Source: Helicobacter canis | Lineage (GTDB): Bacteria; Campylobacterota; Campylobacteria; Campylobacterales; Helicobacteraceae | Length of the DNA: 64,000 bases | Assembly: GCF_900451095.1 (NCBI RefSeq) | Contig: NZ_UGHV01000001.1 | Coordinates: forward strand, 1,240,001 to 1,304,000 | Direction: 5' to 3' | Shown: piece after piece, positions 34,367 to 44,227 of the stretch | Position numbering within the stretch: position 1 is the first letter of the stretch | How the letters are laid out: the number at the start of each line of letters is the position of its first letter | The notes under the pieces: generated by a model | Seen by the model: the letters and a program-made list of their open reading frames with translations, nothing else | Told to the model about the DNA's origin: nothing | The model's database searches: none | Program-made: the position numbers and the translations under genes

Positions 34367-35467
34367 CTAGGAGTCAATGTGGGGGTAGCTGCCTAGCCAT
34401 TGTATCTGCTCGCCCCACTCTTCAAAGATTTTGGCGATTTTCTCATCATCTCTATGCCCCATAAAATCCATATAAAATCCAGAGTCAAAGCTGTTTTTAG
34501 AGCGGATCGGGCGGGAGTCGATTTTGGTGAGATTGATATTAGCACGAGAGAAGCTCTCTAAAAAGCGTAGAAGTGTCCCTGCCTTTTCAAAGCCCTGAAG
34601 CCTAGCGAAAATAGAGGTTTTATCCCTGCCGCTTGGGGGGTTGTGAAAATCGCTTAAGATGACAAAGCGCGTTTTGTTGCCTTGGGAGTCTTGGATATGG
34701 GAAAACATCAGCGGCAAGTGGTAGAGCTTGGCGGCAATGTGTGAGCAAATCGCCGCGCTTTTGGGGTCTTGCGTGGCTAGCTGGGCGGCTTTGGCGGTGG
34801 ATTCTACCGGGATTTGCTGGATATTTAGGAGATTGTGCGCGTGTAGGAATGCACCACACTGCCCAAAGGCGATGTCTTTGCTATAAATGCGCTCAATCTG
34901 GGATAAATGCTCACATTGTGAGGCAAAGCTTAGGTGGATTGGCAGAATGATTTCTGCGATGATTTTCACGCTGGAGTTGGCGAGATTGTCGATACACTCG
35001 CCGACTATGCCGTTGGTGTTGTTTTCAATAGGGACTACGCCATAGCGTGCTTGCTTGGATTCTAGTGCGCCAAAGACTGCGCTAATGGTGTTTATGGGGA
35101 GGTATTCGCTCATCGCGCCAAAGCGCGATTCTGCGGCTTGGTGGGTGTAGCTACCCACAGGTCCTAGGTAGGCGACTTTCTCTGGTAGCTCTAGGTTGCG
35201 CGATATGGCAAAGATCTCTTGGTAGATGGCTTCTATGGCATCTTTGCTTAGGTGCTTTGCAGGCAGGCTGCTTAGGCGATCGATGATCGCTAGCTCGCGC
35301 TCTGGGCGGTAAATGCTGGCATTGCTTTTAAGCTTTGCTGTGCCGATTTGGGCGACAATCTCTAGCCTAGAATCTAGCAGGGCAAGCAGCTTTTCATCAA
35401 TGCTATCAATCTGTTTCCGCAAGCGTGCGATTAGGGCTTCATCAGGCGTTGTATCAGGGCGTGGCAT
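34367..35467 (-). CDS. pheA: Bifunctional chorismate mutase / prephenate dehydratase (P-protein)
   Basis: Converts chorismate to prephenate and then phenylpyruvate for phenylalanine synthesis. An N-terminal AroQ mutase (IARLRKQIDSIDEKLLALLD, with RPERE near residue 54) is followed by the dehydratase (VAYLGPVGSYTHQAAESRFG; GVVPIENNTNGIVGE) and a C-terminal ACT domain (KTSIFARLQGFEKAGTLLRF, then LTKIDSRPIRSKNSFDSGFY; ESRP-like site DSRP) for feedback control. 366 residues is standard. AAGGAG precedes the ATG. It is repeat-free inside, with R1 copies flanking on both sides. Confidence 0.95.
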   Translation of the reverse strand: MPRPDTTPDEALIARLRKQIDSIDEKLLALLDSRLEIVAQIGTAKLKSNASIYRPERELAIIDRLSSLPAKHLSKDAIEAIYQEIFAISRNLELPEKVAYLGPVGSYTHQAAESRFGAMSEYLPINTISAVFGALESKQARYGVVPIENNTNGIVGECIDNLANSSVKIIAEIILPIHLSFASQCEHLSQIERIYSKDIAFGQCGAFLHAHNLLNIQQIPVESTAKAAQLATQDPKSAAICSHIAAKLYHLPLMFSHIQDSQGNKTRFVILSDFHNPPSGRDKTSIFARLQGFEKAGTLLRFLESFSRANINLTKIDSRPIRSKNSFDSGFYMDFMGHRDDEKIAKIFEEWGEQIQWLGSYPHIDS

Positions 35468-35686
35468 ATTGCTCCTTGGTAAAAGTGGATTCTAGGCTGG
35501 GTGCTGCTTGGCGTTGGTGCTTTGCTCGGCTTGTGCGGCGTGCGTTGGCGTGGCGTATGGATACTAAAGAAGCTGCGCTTTGCCACGCCGACAAGTCCGC
35601 TCGCAATGAAAAAAGGCTCGCAAGGCTCGCAATGACAAAAAACGCAAAAAGTGGATTCTAGTCTCAAACAATGCTCCAAAGTAAAT
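35468..35686. repeat. Short gap with R1, R2 and R3 repeats
   Basis: R1 copies at about 35480 and 35647 enclose an R3-like ACTAAAGAAGCTGCG fragment and an R2 palindrome (GCCACGCCGACAAGTCCGCT). No gene. Confidence 0.55.
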
Positions 35687-36400
35687 CTAGGCTAGGTTGG
35701 TATAAACCGCTTGGACATCATCATCATCTTCGATTTTATCAAGCAGCTTTTCTAGCTCTTGTATTTGCGTTTCATCTAGGGTTATGGGGCTTGTGGGGAT
35801 TCTAGCGAGCTTGGCACTTGTGGGGGTTATTTGCAAGGATTCTAGCCCCTCGCTTAATGCCCCAAAATCCGTGTAGTCCCCATAGGCGATTAGACTGCCA
35901 TCTTCTAAGGACTCTAGCTCCTCTAGCCCATAGTCAATCAAGGCTAGCTCTAGCTCATCTAGTGGCATAGATTCTGGCTTGCTAAAGGCAAACACACTCT
36001 TTCTAGCAAACATAAACTCTAGGCTCCCATTAGGGACAATCGAGGCTCCGGGGGTTTTGTTGAAGTAGCTTTTGATATTGGCGATTGTGCGCGTGGGGTT
36101 ATCGGTGGTGCATTCTATGAAGATTAGCACGCCATTTGCCGCCTTGCCCTCATAGCTTAGCTCGCTAAATGCCCCATCTTTCCCACTTGCTCGTTTAATG
36201 GCAGCATCGATATTGTCTTTGGGCATATTTTGGGCTTTGGCAGTGGCGATTGCCGTGCGGAGCTTGGCATTGCTCGCTGGATCGCCGCCACCCTCTTTAG
36301 CAGCAGCGGTGATGGCTTTTGCCAGCTTGGGGAAAACTTTGCTCATCTTATCCCATCGCTTCTCTTTGGCAGCTCGGCGGTATTCAAACGCTCTTCCCAT
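35687..36400 (-). CDS. YebC/PmpR family protein (TACO1-like)
   Basis: 237 residues, the family length. The signature [20 protein letters not shown] at the N-terminus and [34 protein letters not shown] and [20 protein letters not shown] follow in order. Members act as translation factors relieving stalling at proline-rich sequences, and some were described as transcriptional regulators. CAAAGGATACTT precedes the ATG. No repeats inside. Cytosolic. Confidence 0.93.
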   Translation of the reverse strand: MGRAFEYRRAAKEKRWDKMSKVFPKLAKAITAAAKEGGGDPASNAKLRTAIATAKAQNMPKDNIDAAIKRASGKDGAFSELSYEGKAANGVLIFIECTTDNPTRTIANIKSYFNKTPGASIVPNGSLEFMFARKSVFAFSKPESMPLDELELALIDYGLEELESLEDGSLIAYGDYTDFGALSEGLESLQITPTSAKLARIPTSPITLDETQIQELEKLLDKIEDDDDVQAVYTNLA

Positions 36401-36464
36401 AAGTATCCTTTGTAAAATGATGAGAGATTATAGGGCATAAAGCCTTATTAGATTCTAAGGTAGC

Positions 36465-39038
36465 TTAGAATCTTGTCGTAAGTCCCGTGCTTGTGAGCGG
36501 GGCGAAGTTAAAAATAAGCCGCACAAAGTAGTCTTGCTGGACATAGAAAGGATTGTTAATATCATTGGTCAAAATTGGTCGGCGGCGATTGACAAACTTC
36601 AGCCCGATCCCAAAGCAGCGGATATTTTTATACAGCCCTATATCCCAATCAAGCAAGGTGTTTTTCTCAATATCATAGCCAGCAGAAGCCGAGAAAGCAA
36701 ACACGCCAAAATCGTGCGAAACATTAGCGCGCAAATACTGCGCACCTGTTTGCGAGAGAATGGTATTTGACAAGAAGTCATAGGCTTGCTTATCTTTGAA
36801 AAAGTAGCTTGCAGAAGCAGAAAATGCCCCACGGCTAAAGCTTGTAGCTAGGGCTAGCTCGGACATTCTTTTAGCATAAAAGGAGTAAAAAAAGCTTGCT
36901 GAAAAATTTAGCCCAGCTATGGGAGAGAAGCTAAATTTGTTTTCCAAAGGTCGCTTGGCTATCACGCTAGAATCTATATGTGAGCTTTTTAGCGCGTAGG
37001 CAAGCTCATCGAAGTTTAGCCGCTGAAAGATTTTCCAATCAACAATATTGCGCCCGGTGCTAGTTAGGAAGTATTGGGAGAGCTTTAAGTCTAGGGTTTG
37101 ATTGACAATAGTGTAGGCACTAATGCCTGAAGGGTCCCAAATATCATCATAGAAATATATCGTCCCACTTGGGGATTCTATGGGGAATTTGTTGAGATAG
37201 TCTGCTGCTGCGCCAAACTGCTCTCTTAGGTCGATAGATTTTTTGCGGATTTGGGCGGCTTGATCGCCGGTGGCTTGGCTTAAAAGTCCGTTATGATAGA
37301 AGAGATAAGGACCGCTGAAAAGGGCTTCAAACTGGATCGTGTGGAAAAATTTATTATAGCTTTTGGAGAGATCGGAGTTTAGCGAGATGGAGTAGTTGGC
37401 AGAAAAGATATTGCCATTTTTGTTTGTGTCATCGTTGCTTGGGATATAGCTGTTTTGTGTTTTGGTTAGGAAGAGATTTTCTGCATAAAATTCATTCCAA
37501 ATGCCAAGCGATAAGTATTGCTTAAAGAGAGAAAATTGCAAGCCCACAGGGATACGCACGCCATTTTCTATGTAGCCATAGCCTGTTTGACGCGTGGTGT
37601 TTTTAAACTGATAATCAATGGCATACATAAGCTCTTTGAAAAACAAAGAATCCATATATTTGTGGTATTGAAAATTTGGCACAGATTGGAAAGTGGTTGT
37701 ATTATCAAGCTTGGCAAGGTTTAGAAAATACTTGAAGTTTAGTCCAAGGTAGTGCTTTTGCGTTTGGATAAAGGCATTTGCCTTAGAGGTGTAGGTCGTA
37801 TCATAGACGCGTTTATTGATCTGGCGCAAGCGGTAGTAGTCTAGGTCATTCATATGCACAAGGTTTAGATAGATACCATTATCTAGCTCGCTGTTTAGCT
37901 TGAAGTATTTTTGCAAGGGGCGATTGCCTAGGTGATAGAGCCGAAGTCCGTAGATTTGCTGGTTTTTGAGATTAAAGCGTTGCATATATTCATCAAAGTT
38001 GTATAAATACCCAAGCTCTGCATAGGTGCGATCTAGCCCAGAATCTAGCGCGCGAAATTCTATCAGCCCTCCTATACCGCGCTCTGTGCGCACTTGTGGC
38101 GTTAGTGTGATGTCCCAATTTGTCTTTGGGGCGATGTAGTAGGGCAGGAAAAAGGCAAAGCCCTCTGTGCTAGAGGTTACAAAAGAGGGCATAAGTAGCC
38201 CTGTCTTTCTTGACATATTAGTAGAGACACTAAAGTAAGGGAAGTAAAATATCGGGACATCGCCGATATACACACGCGGATTCCACAGGGATACGATTTT
38301 TTTGCTATCAGAGTAGGAGCCAGAAGATGCCTCCATACGCCAGATTGGGCTTGGCACAGCGCAGCCAGATAGCACTGCCTTTTTAAAAGTGTAGAAAGTA
38401 TCTTGTGTGGTGGCGCGAGCAGAGCTTACCCATAGTCCGCTTTCTGTATCTTGGAGATAAAGCGGCTCGATAATGCCGTATTTATCATCTAGGGAGAAAT
38501 GCGTCTCTTTGGTGCGCACAAGCAAATTGCCATCGCGATAAATCCGCACATCACCGCTTGCTTGCACTTGCCGCTCTTGTATATCATAGCGGATAGTATC
38601 AGCAAGCACATAGAGCTCTTGATTGATAAGGATCGCATCGCCTATGGCGTGTATGGTGTTTTGCTCGCTATGAAGGGAGTTTGCTAGTAGCTCAAAGACT
38701 TTTTGATTGTCTTTGTTGTATTGAGCGATGCCTTCTTTTTGTGTATTTGCTTTTGGGGTGGTTTGCTTGCTTTTTTGGGATTTTGCTTGCTTTTTTGGGG
38801 GATTGCTAGATTCTAGGGAGGGGTCTGCTTGGTGGGTGGATTCTAGGCTTTGTGCTTTTGGGGCTTCATTGTGCGTTTTTTGCGCGGTGCTAGAATCCAC
38901 TTTTTCAAAAGTGGATTCTAGTGGCTGGGCGATGAGAGTAGCACATAGTAGCTGCAAGCAAGCAAATGCGCAAAGCCCTGTGGATAGGGCGTTGTAGCGA
39001 GTGCCTTTGGCTATGTCTTTTGGAGATGGCTTGCACAC
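36465..39038 (-). CDS. lptD: LPS-assembly outer membrane protein
   Basis: 857 residues from a GTG with AGGACA upstream. A signal peptide (about 14-38, ending LLCATLIA) is followed by a repeat-touched low-complexity linker (LESTFEKVDSS, KKQAKSQKSKQTT). Then comes the jellyroll (AIGDAILINQELYVLADTIR, QASGDVRIYRDGNLLVRTKE) and the large beta-barrel from about 240, ending DYFVRLIFNFAPLTSTGLTT with a terminal aromatic. Cysteines near the barrel plug are few. It inserts LPS in the outer leaflet. It lies 15 bases after the RDD gene in the purD-RDD-lptD order. Confidence 0.92.
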   Translation of the reverse strand: MCKPSPKDIAKGTRYNALSTGLCAFACLQLLCATLIAQPLESTFEKVDSSTAQKTHNEAPKAQSLESTHQADPSLESSNPPKKQAKSQKSKQTTPKANTQKEGIAQYNKDNQKVFELLANSLHSEQNTIHAIGDAILINQELYVLADTIRYDIQERQVQASGDVRIYRDGNLLVRTKETHFSLDDKYGIIEPLYLQDTESGLWVSSARATTQDTFYTFKKAVLSGCAVPSPIWRMEASSGSYSDSKKIVSLWNPRVYIGDVPIFYFPYFSVSTNMSRKTGLLMPSFVTSSTEGFAFFLPYYIAPKTNWDITLTPQVRTERGIGGLIEFRALDSGLDRTYAELGYLYNFDEYMQRFNLKNQQIYGLRLYHLGNRPLQKYFKLNSELDNGIYLNLVHMNDLDYYRLRQINKRVYDTTYTSKANAFIQTQKHYLGLNFKYFLNLAKLDNTTTFQSVPNFQYHKYMDSLFFKELMYAIDYQFKNTTRQTGYGYIENGVRIPVGLQFSLFKQYLSLGIWNEFYAENLFLTKTQNSYIPSNDDTNKNGNIFSANYSISLNSDLSKSYNKFFHTIQFEALFSGPYLFYHNGLLSQATGDQAAQIRKKSIDLREQFGAAADYLNKFPIESPSGTIYFYDDIWDPSGISAYTIVNQTLDLKLSQYFLTSTGRNIVDWKIFQRLNFDELAYALKSSHIDSSVIAKRPLENKFSFSPIAGLNFSASFFYSFYAKRMSELALATSFSRGAFSASASYFFKDKQAYDFLSNTILSQTGAQYLRANVSHDFGVFAFSASAGYDIEKNTLLDWDIGLYKNIRCFGIGLKFVNRRRPILTNDINNPFYVQQDYFVRLIFNFAPLTSTGLTTRF

Positions 39039-39053
39039 ATATTGTCCTATTGC

Positions 39054-39602
39054 CTAGCGTTTTTGCATAATGACAATCGTGCGTGCGGCGCGGTCATAGA
39101 GTGTGCGCTTCAAGACATCGCTAAAGGCAAAAACAAAGGGTATGTAATACACCGCTTGCGATAAGGTGCGCAAGGCAGCACGCAAAAAGCTTGCCAAAAA
39201 GCTCGGCGAATCCAGCAGATCAATGCTCACTACTTGGATTTTGCACAACATCTTCCCAAGGCTTGCCCCATACCAGAAGGTAAAAAGCCCTTGGTAGATA
39301 ATCTCTAGCAAGAAAATCTGCATAATGAGTGAAGAGATTTGCTCTTGTATCTTTTGCTCTATGCTTTGCTCTAGTGGGGCTTTGGCACTATCTTTTAGCA
39401 TAATGGCACTTGAGCTGCTATCGCGCATTTCTTGCAGTGCTTGCGGCTCACTTAGGGCAAGAAAGGTGTTGAGATTGATTAGCATCATAAGCGCGCTAAG
39501 CAGCAGCGCGTCAATCAAAAAGGCATAAATCCTTTTATCAAGTGGGGCTAAGGTTAGATCCTCTCTATCAAGTGTGTCTTGTAGGGCTTCATCTTTTGCC
39601 AT
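39054..39602 (-). CDS. RDD family membrane protein
   Basis: 182 residues. The RDD motif region APLDKRIYAFLIDALLLSAL (18-37) is followed by two more helices, with the family's WYGASLGKMLCKIQVVSIDL in the C-terminal third. RDD proteins are small inner-membrane proteins; a few work in ion transport, most are uncharacterised. Its ATG lies directly after the purD stop and it ends just before lptD, so the three are likely co-transcribed. Confidence 0.88.
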   Translation of the reverse strand: MAKDEALQDTLDREDLTLAPLDKRIYAFLIDALLLSALMMLINLNTFLALSEPQALQEMRDSSSSAIMLKDSAKAPLEQSIEQKIQEQISSLIMQIFLLEIIYQGLFTFWYGASLGKMLCKIQVVSIDLLDSPSFLASFLRAALRTLSQAVYYIPFVFAFSDVLKRTLYDRAARTIVIMQKR

Positions 39603-39603
39603 A

Positions 39604-40953
39604 TTATGCCTTTAGAGCTTTGTCGGCAATGTCTGTGCGCAGCACCTTGCCTTCAAATGCTATGCAATTTGCGATTGTGTAGGCGTTGTGCTTGGCTTTA
39701 GCAAGTGTGGGGGCGACTCCTATGGCTAGAGCCACGCGCCCGCCGCTTGCTAGTAGAGGGCTGCTAGAATCCACTTTTTCACCCCCTTTACTAGAATCCA
39801 CTTTGTTTGGGCTCACACCTGCATAGCAGATATGCCCAAGTGTGCTATCAAAAGGCGCGATTGTGATAGGGTGGGGCGTAGAGCTGCCAAAGGGATAATT
39901 ATGGCTTGCTAGCACGACTCCTACGCAGTAGCCTTGGCGGAAAGTTATAGGAAGTGCGGCGATTTGCTTGGATTCTACGGCGTGGCAAATATCAAGCAAA
40001 GGCGTTTGCAAAAGTGGCAGTAGCACTTCACACTCTGGATCGCCAAAGCGGACATTAAACTCTAGCAGATATGGCTCGCCCTCTACGACCATAATCCCCG
40101 CAAACAGCACCCCGCTAAAGGGCGTGCCGCGCTTTTCCATACCTGCAAGTGTAGGGGCAAAAATCCTTGAAGCAATCTTTTCTAGCAGCATTTCATCACA
40201 CAAAGGACTTGGCGTATAAGCCCCCATACCACCGGTGTTTGGACCCTTATCGCCGTTATAAAGCTGCTTGTGATCTTGGCAGGGGGGCAAAAGCGTGAAG
40301 CTCTCCCCATCGCAAATCCCAAAGACAGATAGCTCATAGCCGGATAGAAACTCTTCTACCACTATGCACTCTCCAGCCTGCCCAAATTCCTTGCGCATAT
40401 TATCAATGGTGGATTCTGCTTCTTCATAGCTTTGTGCGATGATGACGCCCTTGCCAGCACAGAGTCCGCTTGCTTTGATGACCACAGGCAGGGGGAGTGA
40501 TCGCGCGAAGTCTTTGGCTTTTTGTGGGTCGCTTGTTTGGATATAGCGTGCGGTGGGGATACCACAAGAGGCGACAAAATCTTTCATAAATGCCTTTGAG
40601 CCTTCAAGCTCTGCGGCTGCACGGCTTGGACCAAAGGTGCTAATGCCCCTTGCTCGTAGCTCATCGCTAAGCCCACCTACAAGCGCGCTTTCGCCGCCGA
40701 TGATGACCCAAGAAATCCCCTCTTTTTGGCAAAACTCTACAATGTCTTGATTGTGTGGAAGTGTGATGTTTGTGCCTAGCAGTGCTGTGCCGGCATTACC
40801 GGGGGTGAAAAATATCTGCTCTATCCTAGAATCCTGCTTTAAGTGCAAGCCTAGGGCGTATTCTCTCCCACCATTCCCTACAATTAAAACCTTGTGCAAA
40901 ACTTTGTGTAAATTCTCTTTGTGCAAATTCTCTTGTGGATTATGTGTCTGCAT
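39604..40953 (-). CDS. purD: Phosphoribosylamine-glycine ligase (GAR synthetase)
   Basis: Second step of purine synthesis. The start was set at MQTHNPQENLHK (AAGGGCTTTT upstream). The N-domain KVLIVGNGGREYALGLHL is followed by the ATP-grasp core (SRAAAELEGSKAFMKDFVAS, GLCAGKGVIIAQSYEEAES, GPNTGGMGAYTPSP, LEFNVRFGDPECEVLLPLL). Near the C-terminus about 15 extra residues (NKVDSSKGGEKVDSSSP) from two R1 units precede ASGGRVALAIGV. The N-terminus has a short imperfect tandem repeat (NLHKENLHKVLHKV). Otherwise standard; about 449 residues. Confidence 0.94.
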   Translation of the reverse strand: MQTHNPQENLHKENLHKVLHKVLIVGNGGREYALGLHLKQDSRIEQIFFTPGNAGTALLGTNITLPHNQDIVEFCQKEGISWVIIGGESALVGGLSDELRARGISTFGPSRAAAELEGSKAFMKDFVASCGIPTARYIQTSDPQKAKDFARSLPLPVVIKASGLCAGKGVIIAQSYEEAESTIDNMRKEFGQAGECIVVEEFLSGYELSVFGICDGESFTLLPPCQDHKQLYNGDKGPNTGGMGAYTPSPLCDEMLLEKIASRIFAPTLAGMEKRGTPFSGVLFAGIMVVEGEPYLLEFNVRFGDPECEVLLPLLQTPLLDICHAVESKQIAALPITFRQGYCVGVVLASHNYPFGSSTPHPITIAPFDSTLGHICYAGVSPNKVDSSKGGEKVDSSSPLLASGGRVALAIGVAPTLAKAKHNAYTIANCIAFEGKVLRTDIADKALKA

Positions 40954-41280
40954 AAAAGCCCTTGAAAAGATACTACCCAAATAACCGCTACTTGTGTTGT
41001 GTAGCCCAAAATGCTAGCTACAAATAAGGCAGGAGAGCTCTCTTAGGCGGCGGATTCTCACCCTTGCAGGCTCAAGCAAAAACACCGACACACAAAAACC
41101 ACTACCAAGCCTATAATACTTACAATTTAACGGACTTACCAAAAAAGAAACGCGAATTATTCAGGCGGCGTTATTATAGGCTCTCTAGGTTTAAATTTGG
41201 GTTAGAAAATGCGAAGTCTGCTATAATGTGTCCCTCACACGCACGCCCCTTAGCGTGCTACTCTACTTTTAAGGAAGCTT
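40954..41280. promoter_or_regulatory. Divergent intergenic region with a gmd promoter
   Basis: It separates minus-strand purD from plus-strand gmd. A perfect TATAAT (41222-41227) lies about 54 bp before the gmd ATG and suits a housekeeping -10. No clear -35 is seen, as is common in Helicobacter. GGAAGCTT precedes the ATG. The open frame at 41064-41360 overlaps gmd and shows no protein-like character. There are no R1-R4 repeats here, unlike most gaps in the window. Confidence 0.55.
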
Positions 41281-42390
41281 ATGAAAAGGGCACTTATCAC
41301 AGGTATCACCGGGCAAGATGGTGCGTATCTTGCAGAATTTCTCCTAAATCGCGGCTATGAGGTGCACGGCATTAAGCGCAGAAGCTCGCTGTTTAATACC
41401 GATAGGATCGATCATCTCTACCAAGACCCCCATATTGATAATCGCAACTTTTTTCTCCACTATGGGGATTTGACAGATTCTACAAATCTTATCCGCATTA
41501 TCCAAGAAGTGCGCCCAGATGAGATCTACAATCTTGCGGCAATGAGCCATGTTCATGTAAGCTTTGAGACGCCAGAATACACCGCCAACGCCGATGGCAT
41601 AGGCACGCTACGAATCCTAGAAGCCGTGCGATTGCTTGATTTGATAGAGACAACCAAAATCTACCAAGCCTCCACAAGTGAGCTCTATGGGCTAGTCCAA
41701 GCGGTGCCTCAAAGTGAAAGCACGCCATTTTATCCGCGCTCGCCCTATGCTTGTGCCAAGCTCTATGCCTATTGGATCACGATCAACTACCGAGAGGCAT
41801 ATAATATGTTTGCGTGTAATGGGATTTTGTTTAATCACGAGAGCCCTATCCGTGGCGAGACATTTGTCACGCGCAAAATCACGCGCGGAGTGAGCAAGAT
41901 CGCCCTAGGCTTGCAGGATAAGCTCTATCTGGGCAATCTCTCTGCCAAGCGCGATTGGGGACACGCCAAAGACTATGTAGAGGCGATGTATCTTATCTTG
42001 CAGCAGCAAAAGGCAGAAGACTTTGTCATCGCCACAGGCGTTACCACGCAGGTGCGAGACTTTGTGGCACTGGCATTTGGGGAGCTTGGGATTGAGGTGG
42101 AGTTTCGCGGAGAGGGGGAAAATGAAGTAGGCATAGTCAAGGCGTGCAGGGGTGAATATCAGCTGCCACAGGGGCAAGAAGTGGTCGCGGTGGATTCTCG
42201 CTACTTCCGCCCCACAGAAGTAGATCTGCTGCTAGGTGATCCCACCAAGGCGCAAAAGCTTTTAGGCTGGCAGCCTAAATATGATCTAGCAATGCTTGTC
42301 AAAGATATGATGCAAAGTGATATAAAGCTTATGCAAAAGGAAAAGTTCTTGCAAGATAATGGCTATAACATCTTGCGCTATTTTGAGTAG
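41281..42390 (+). CDS. gmd: GDP-mannose 4,6-dehydratase
   Basis: Makes GDP-4-keto-6-deoxymannose, precursor of fucose, rhamnose and perosamine-type sugars. 369 residues. [19 protein letters not shown] (NADP site), then [20 protein letters not shown], a catalytic STSELYG and [10 protein letters not shown] (Tyr-x-x-x-Lys), and a GVVKAC-like [13 protein letters not shown]. Alone on the plus strand after purD, with its own promoter. The gene for the next step (fucose synthase or aminotransferase) is not in the window, although the DegT aminotransferase at 30-33 kb could act on a Gmd product. No repeats. Confidence 0.95.
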   Translation: MKRALITGITGQDGAYLAEFLLNRGYEVHGIKRRSSLFNTDRIDHLYQDPHIDNRNFFLHYGDLTDSTNLIRIIQEVRPDEIYNLAAMSHVHVSFETPEYTANADGIGTLRILEAVRLLDLIETTKIYQASTSELYGLVQAVPQSESTPFYPRSPYACAKLYAYWITINYREAYNMFACNGILFNHESPIRGETFVTRKITRGVSKIALGLQDKLYLGNLSAKRDWGHAKDYVEAMYLILQQQKAEDFVIATGVTTQVRDFVALAFGELGIEVEFRGEGENEVGIVKACRGEYQLPQGQEVVAVDSRYFRPTEVDLLLGDPTKAQKLLGWQPKYDLAMLVKDMMQSDIKLMQKEKFLQDNGYNILRYFE

Positions 42391-42483
42391 TAGGGGCTAG
42401 ATCGCGCTTGCAAGCGAGCCTGAATCCTAGAATCCACTTTTTCTTTAGGCGATTCAGCTTTGGGCGAGCGATTCGCGCGATTG

Positions 42484-42537
42484 CGTGATTTTAGGATAGT
42501 CATTACCGACAAGGTAACTCCTACCCTAAAATCACGC
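42484..42537. repeat. R4 hairpin, class 1
   Basis: GCGTGATTTTAGG (42484-42496) pairs with CCTAAAATCACGC (42525-42537) around ATAGTCA-TTACC-GACAA-GGTAA-CTCCTAC. Confidence 0.75.
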
Positions 42538-42748
42538 AAAACGCACAAAGCCCCACCGCAACCCTTAGAATCGTGGGACTCTAAAACTAACTTTAAACCC
42601 TAGAATCCACTTTTGAAACAATGGATTCTAAGAAACGCAAGAAATTATGTTTATGATACCAACTCGCAGGATTTTAGGATTTTTGATGAGAAATTGTAGC
42701 TTTCTAAAGAAACATCGGCTTGCGCCGAGTGGTGTCCCTTGTTTTCAA

Positions 42749-42795
42749 GGCGCGGGCGAAGGATTTACCTAGTCGGTAATGAGCAAGCCCGCGCC
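42749..42795. repeat. R4 hairpin, class 1
   Basis: GGCGCGGGC (42749-42757) pairs with GCCCGCGCC (42787-42795). Inner stem TTACC/GGTAA, one base shorter on one flank than the other copies. Confidence 0.75.
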
Positions 42796-42849
42796 ACAGA
42801 ATCTACAATTTATCGCAAAAAGACAAAATCCAAAAACAAAGGAGACCCA

Positions 42850-44103
42850 ATGAAACCCCTTGCCATAATTATCCCCATCTATAATGTCGCGCAATATTTG
42901 CTGGAGTGTTTAGAGTCTTTGAGTGCGCAGAGCTATGGGGAGTTTATAGCGATATGTGTCGATGATGGCAGCAGTGATTCTAGTGCGCAGATTATCGCTG
43001 AGTATGCCAAGCGCGACTCACGCTTTATCCTCTTAACGCAAGACAATCAAGGCATAGGGGCTGCTAGAAACACAGGGCTTAGGTATGTCTATGACGCTTT
43101 ACCCCAAGTGGCATATATCGGCTTTATGGACCCAGATGATGCGGTGGGGGTAGATTACTACGCTAATCTTATCTATACGCTAGAATCTAGGCGCGCGCAG
43201 ATGGCGACCACGCGCGATATATGGCGATTTAGCGATGAGCATTATGATAGCGCGATGTTTGCACTTAGGCAGCCTAAGACTAGAGGCATTACTCGCAAGG
43301 TTACAAGCAAAAACATCGCGCATAAAATCGAAGCCCCGCGCAGTGTATTTACGCGAGCATTGCTGCAAAACTTGCGCTTCCCTACCAACCGCTTCGCTGA
43401 AGATGTGGGCTTTAGCGTGTGTGCGCACGCTTTGGCTAGCAAGGTGGCATTAAGCAAAAATGCGCGCTATTTTTACCGCGTGCGTAGCGGCTCGCTCACT
43501 AGCACAACCCACCCGCCGCAAGAGTTTTTCCAAGTGTTTGGCTTTGTGTATGAGTTTTTTAAGAAGCACGGCTACCTAGAGTCCTATCTCCTGCCCACAG
43601 ATTTGCTCCGCCCCAATCGCTTCGCAAAAGTGGATTCTAGCTATTTGGCGCAGCTGCAGGAGTTTTTACGCTCTTTAGATCTTAGCCCAAGTGTGCTAGA
43701 GCAAAACAAGCCCCTAAGGCTTGCGCTACAAGCAAAAAGCCTAGATGAGTTTATGGCTAGGACTAGGAGCTTTAGAGAGTGGAGGGCGGATAAATTCTGC
43801 TTGCATTTGACTAAAAACCGCAAGACGATCATACTCTTTGGCAAGACGCTTCTAGATACTTCTATGGCTTTGACACCGCCACGCCCCACAAGCTCGCCAA
43901 GTCCCCAAGCAAGCCCGCGCATAGCCATCATCGCCAAAGACATCACAGAAGCAGGCGGAGGCGAGCGCGTGGGGGTCAATCTAGCTAATGCCTTTATAGA
44001 ATGCGGCTTTAAGGTTAGCGTCATAAGTCTTTTTAGTAGCAATAATGCGCCAATCTATCCGCTAGAATCTAGGGCGGAGCTACTCTCTCTCTCTCTCTCA
44101 TAA
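42850..44103 (+). CDS. GT2 glycosyltransferase plus start of a GT4 domain, ends after the (CT)8 tract
   Basis: The start was set at the ATG at 42850 (GGAGA upstream). Residues 1-230 are a GT-A family 2 domain: LAIIIPIYNVAQYLLECLES, a VDDGSSD diphosphate site, GIGAARNTGL and FMDPDDAV. A linker follows, then about residue 357 RIAIIAKDITEAGGGERVGV, the first strand and Gly-rich loop of a GT-B family 4 domain. The frame stops right after the CT repeat (LLSLSLS). Nine or six CT units would continue into 44228-45046, giving a bifunctional enzyme that adds two sugars in sequence. As read here the GT4 half is truncated. Confidence 0.8.
   Translation: MKPLAIIIPIYNVAQYLLECLESLSAQSYGEFIAICVDDGSSDSSAQIIAEYAKRDSRFILLTQDNQGIGAARNTGLRYVYDALPQVAYIGFMDPDDAVGVDYYANLIYTLESRRAQMATTRDIWRFSDEHYDSAMFALRQPKTRGITRKVTSKNIAHKIEAPRSVFTRALLQNLRFPTNRFAEDVGFSVCAHALASKVALSKNARYFYRVRSGSLTSTTHPPQEFFQVFGFVYEFFKKHGYLESYLLPTDLLRPNRFAKVDSSYLAQLQEFLRSLDLSPSVLEQNKPLRLALQAKSLDEFMARTRSFREWRADKFCLHLTKNRKTIILFGKTLLDTSMALTPPRPTSSPSPQASPRIAIIAKDITEAGGGERVGVNLANAFIECGFKVSVISLFSSNNAPIYPLESRAELLSLSLS
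44083..44099. repeat. (CT)8-C dinucleotide contingency tract
   Basis: Eight CT units plus one C within the GT2-GT4 gene. Reading frames show that 9 or 6 units are needed to join the halves. It is the only dinucleotide tract in the window; the others are homopolymers. Confidence 0.85.
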
Positions 44104-44227
44104 GCCGCATACACTAGCCAAACGCATAAGCCAAGACCCCAACAATCTTAAAACCAAGCCCCTAAGCAAGCTCGCTAAACTCTGGCAGAAGCTCTTACGC
44201 CCCCTGCTTGCCCACAAGGTAGAGAGA

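Larger units (their letters stand above)
42391..42849. repeat. Gene-free stretch with R1, R3 and two R4 hairpins
   Basis: After gmd, R1 at about 42429, a class 1 R4 hairpin at 42484-42537, an R1 pair near 42600-42630, an R3 unit (TTCTAAAGAAACATCGGCTT) at about 42700-42745, and another class 1 hairpin at 42749-42795. The GGAGA ribosome binding site for the next gene closes the stretch. Open frames that extend the glycosyltransferase upstream are repeat-coded. Confidence 0.65.

Noticed and set aside
41064-41360. 98-codon plus-strand frame overlapping the start of gmd
   Set aside because: It overlaps gmd by 80 bases in another frame, covers the gmd promoter, has no ribosome binding site and its peptide has no protein-like character.
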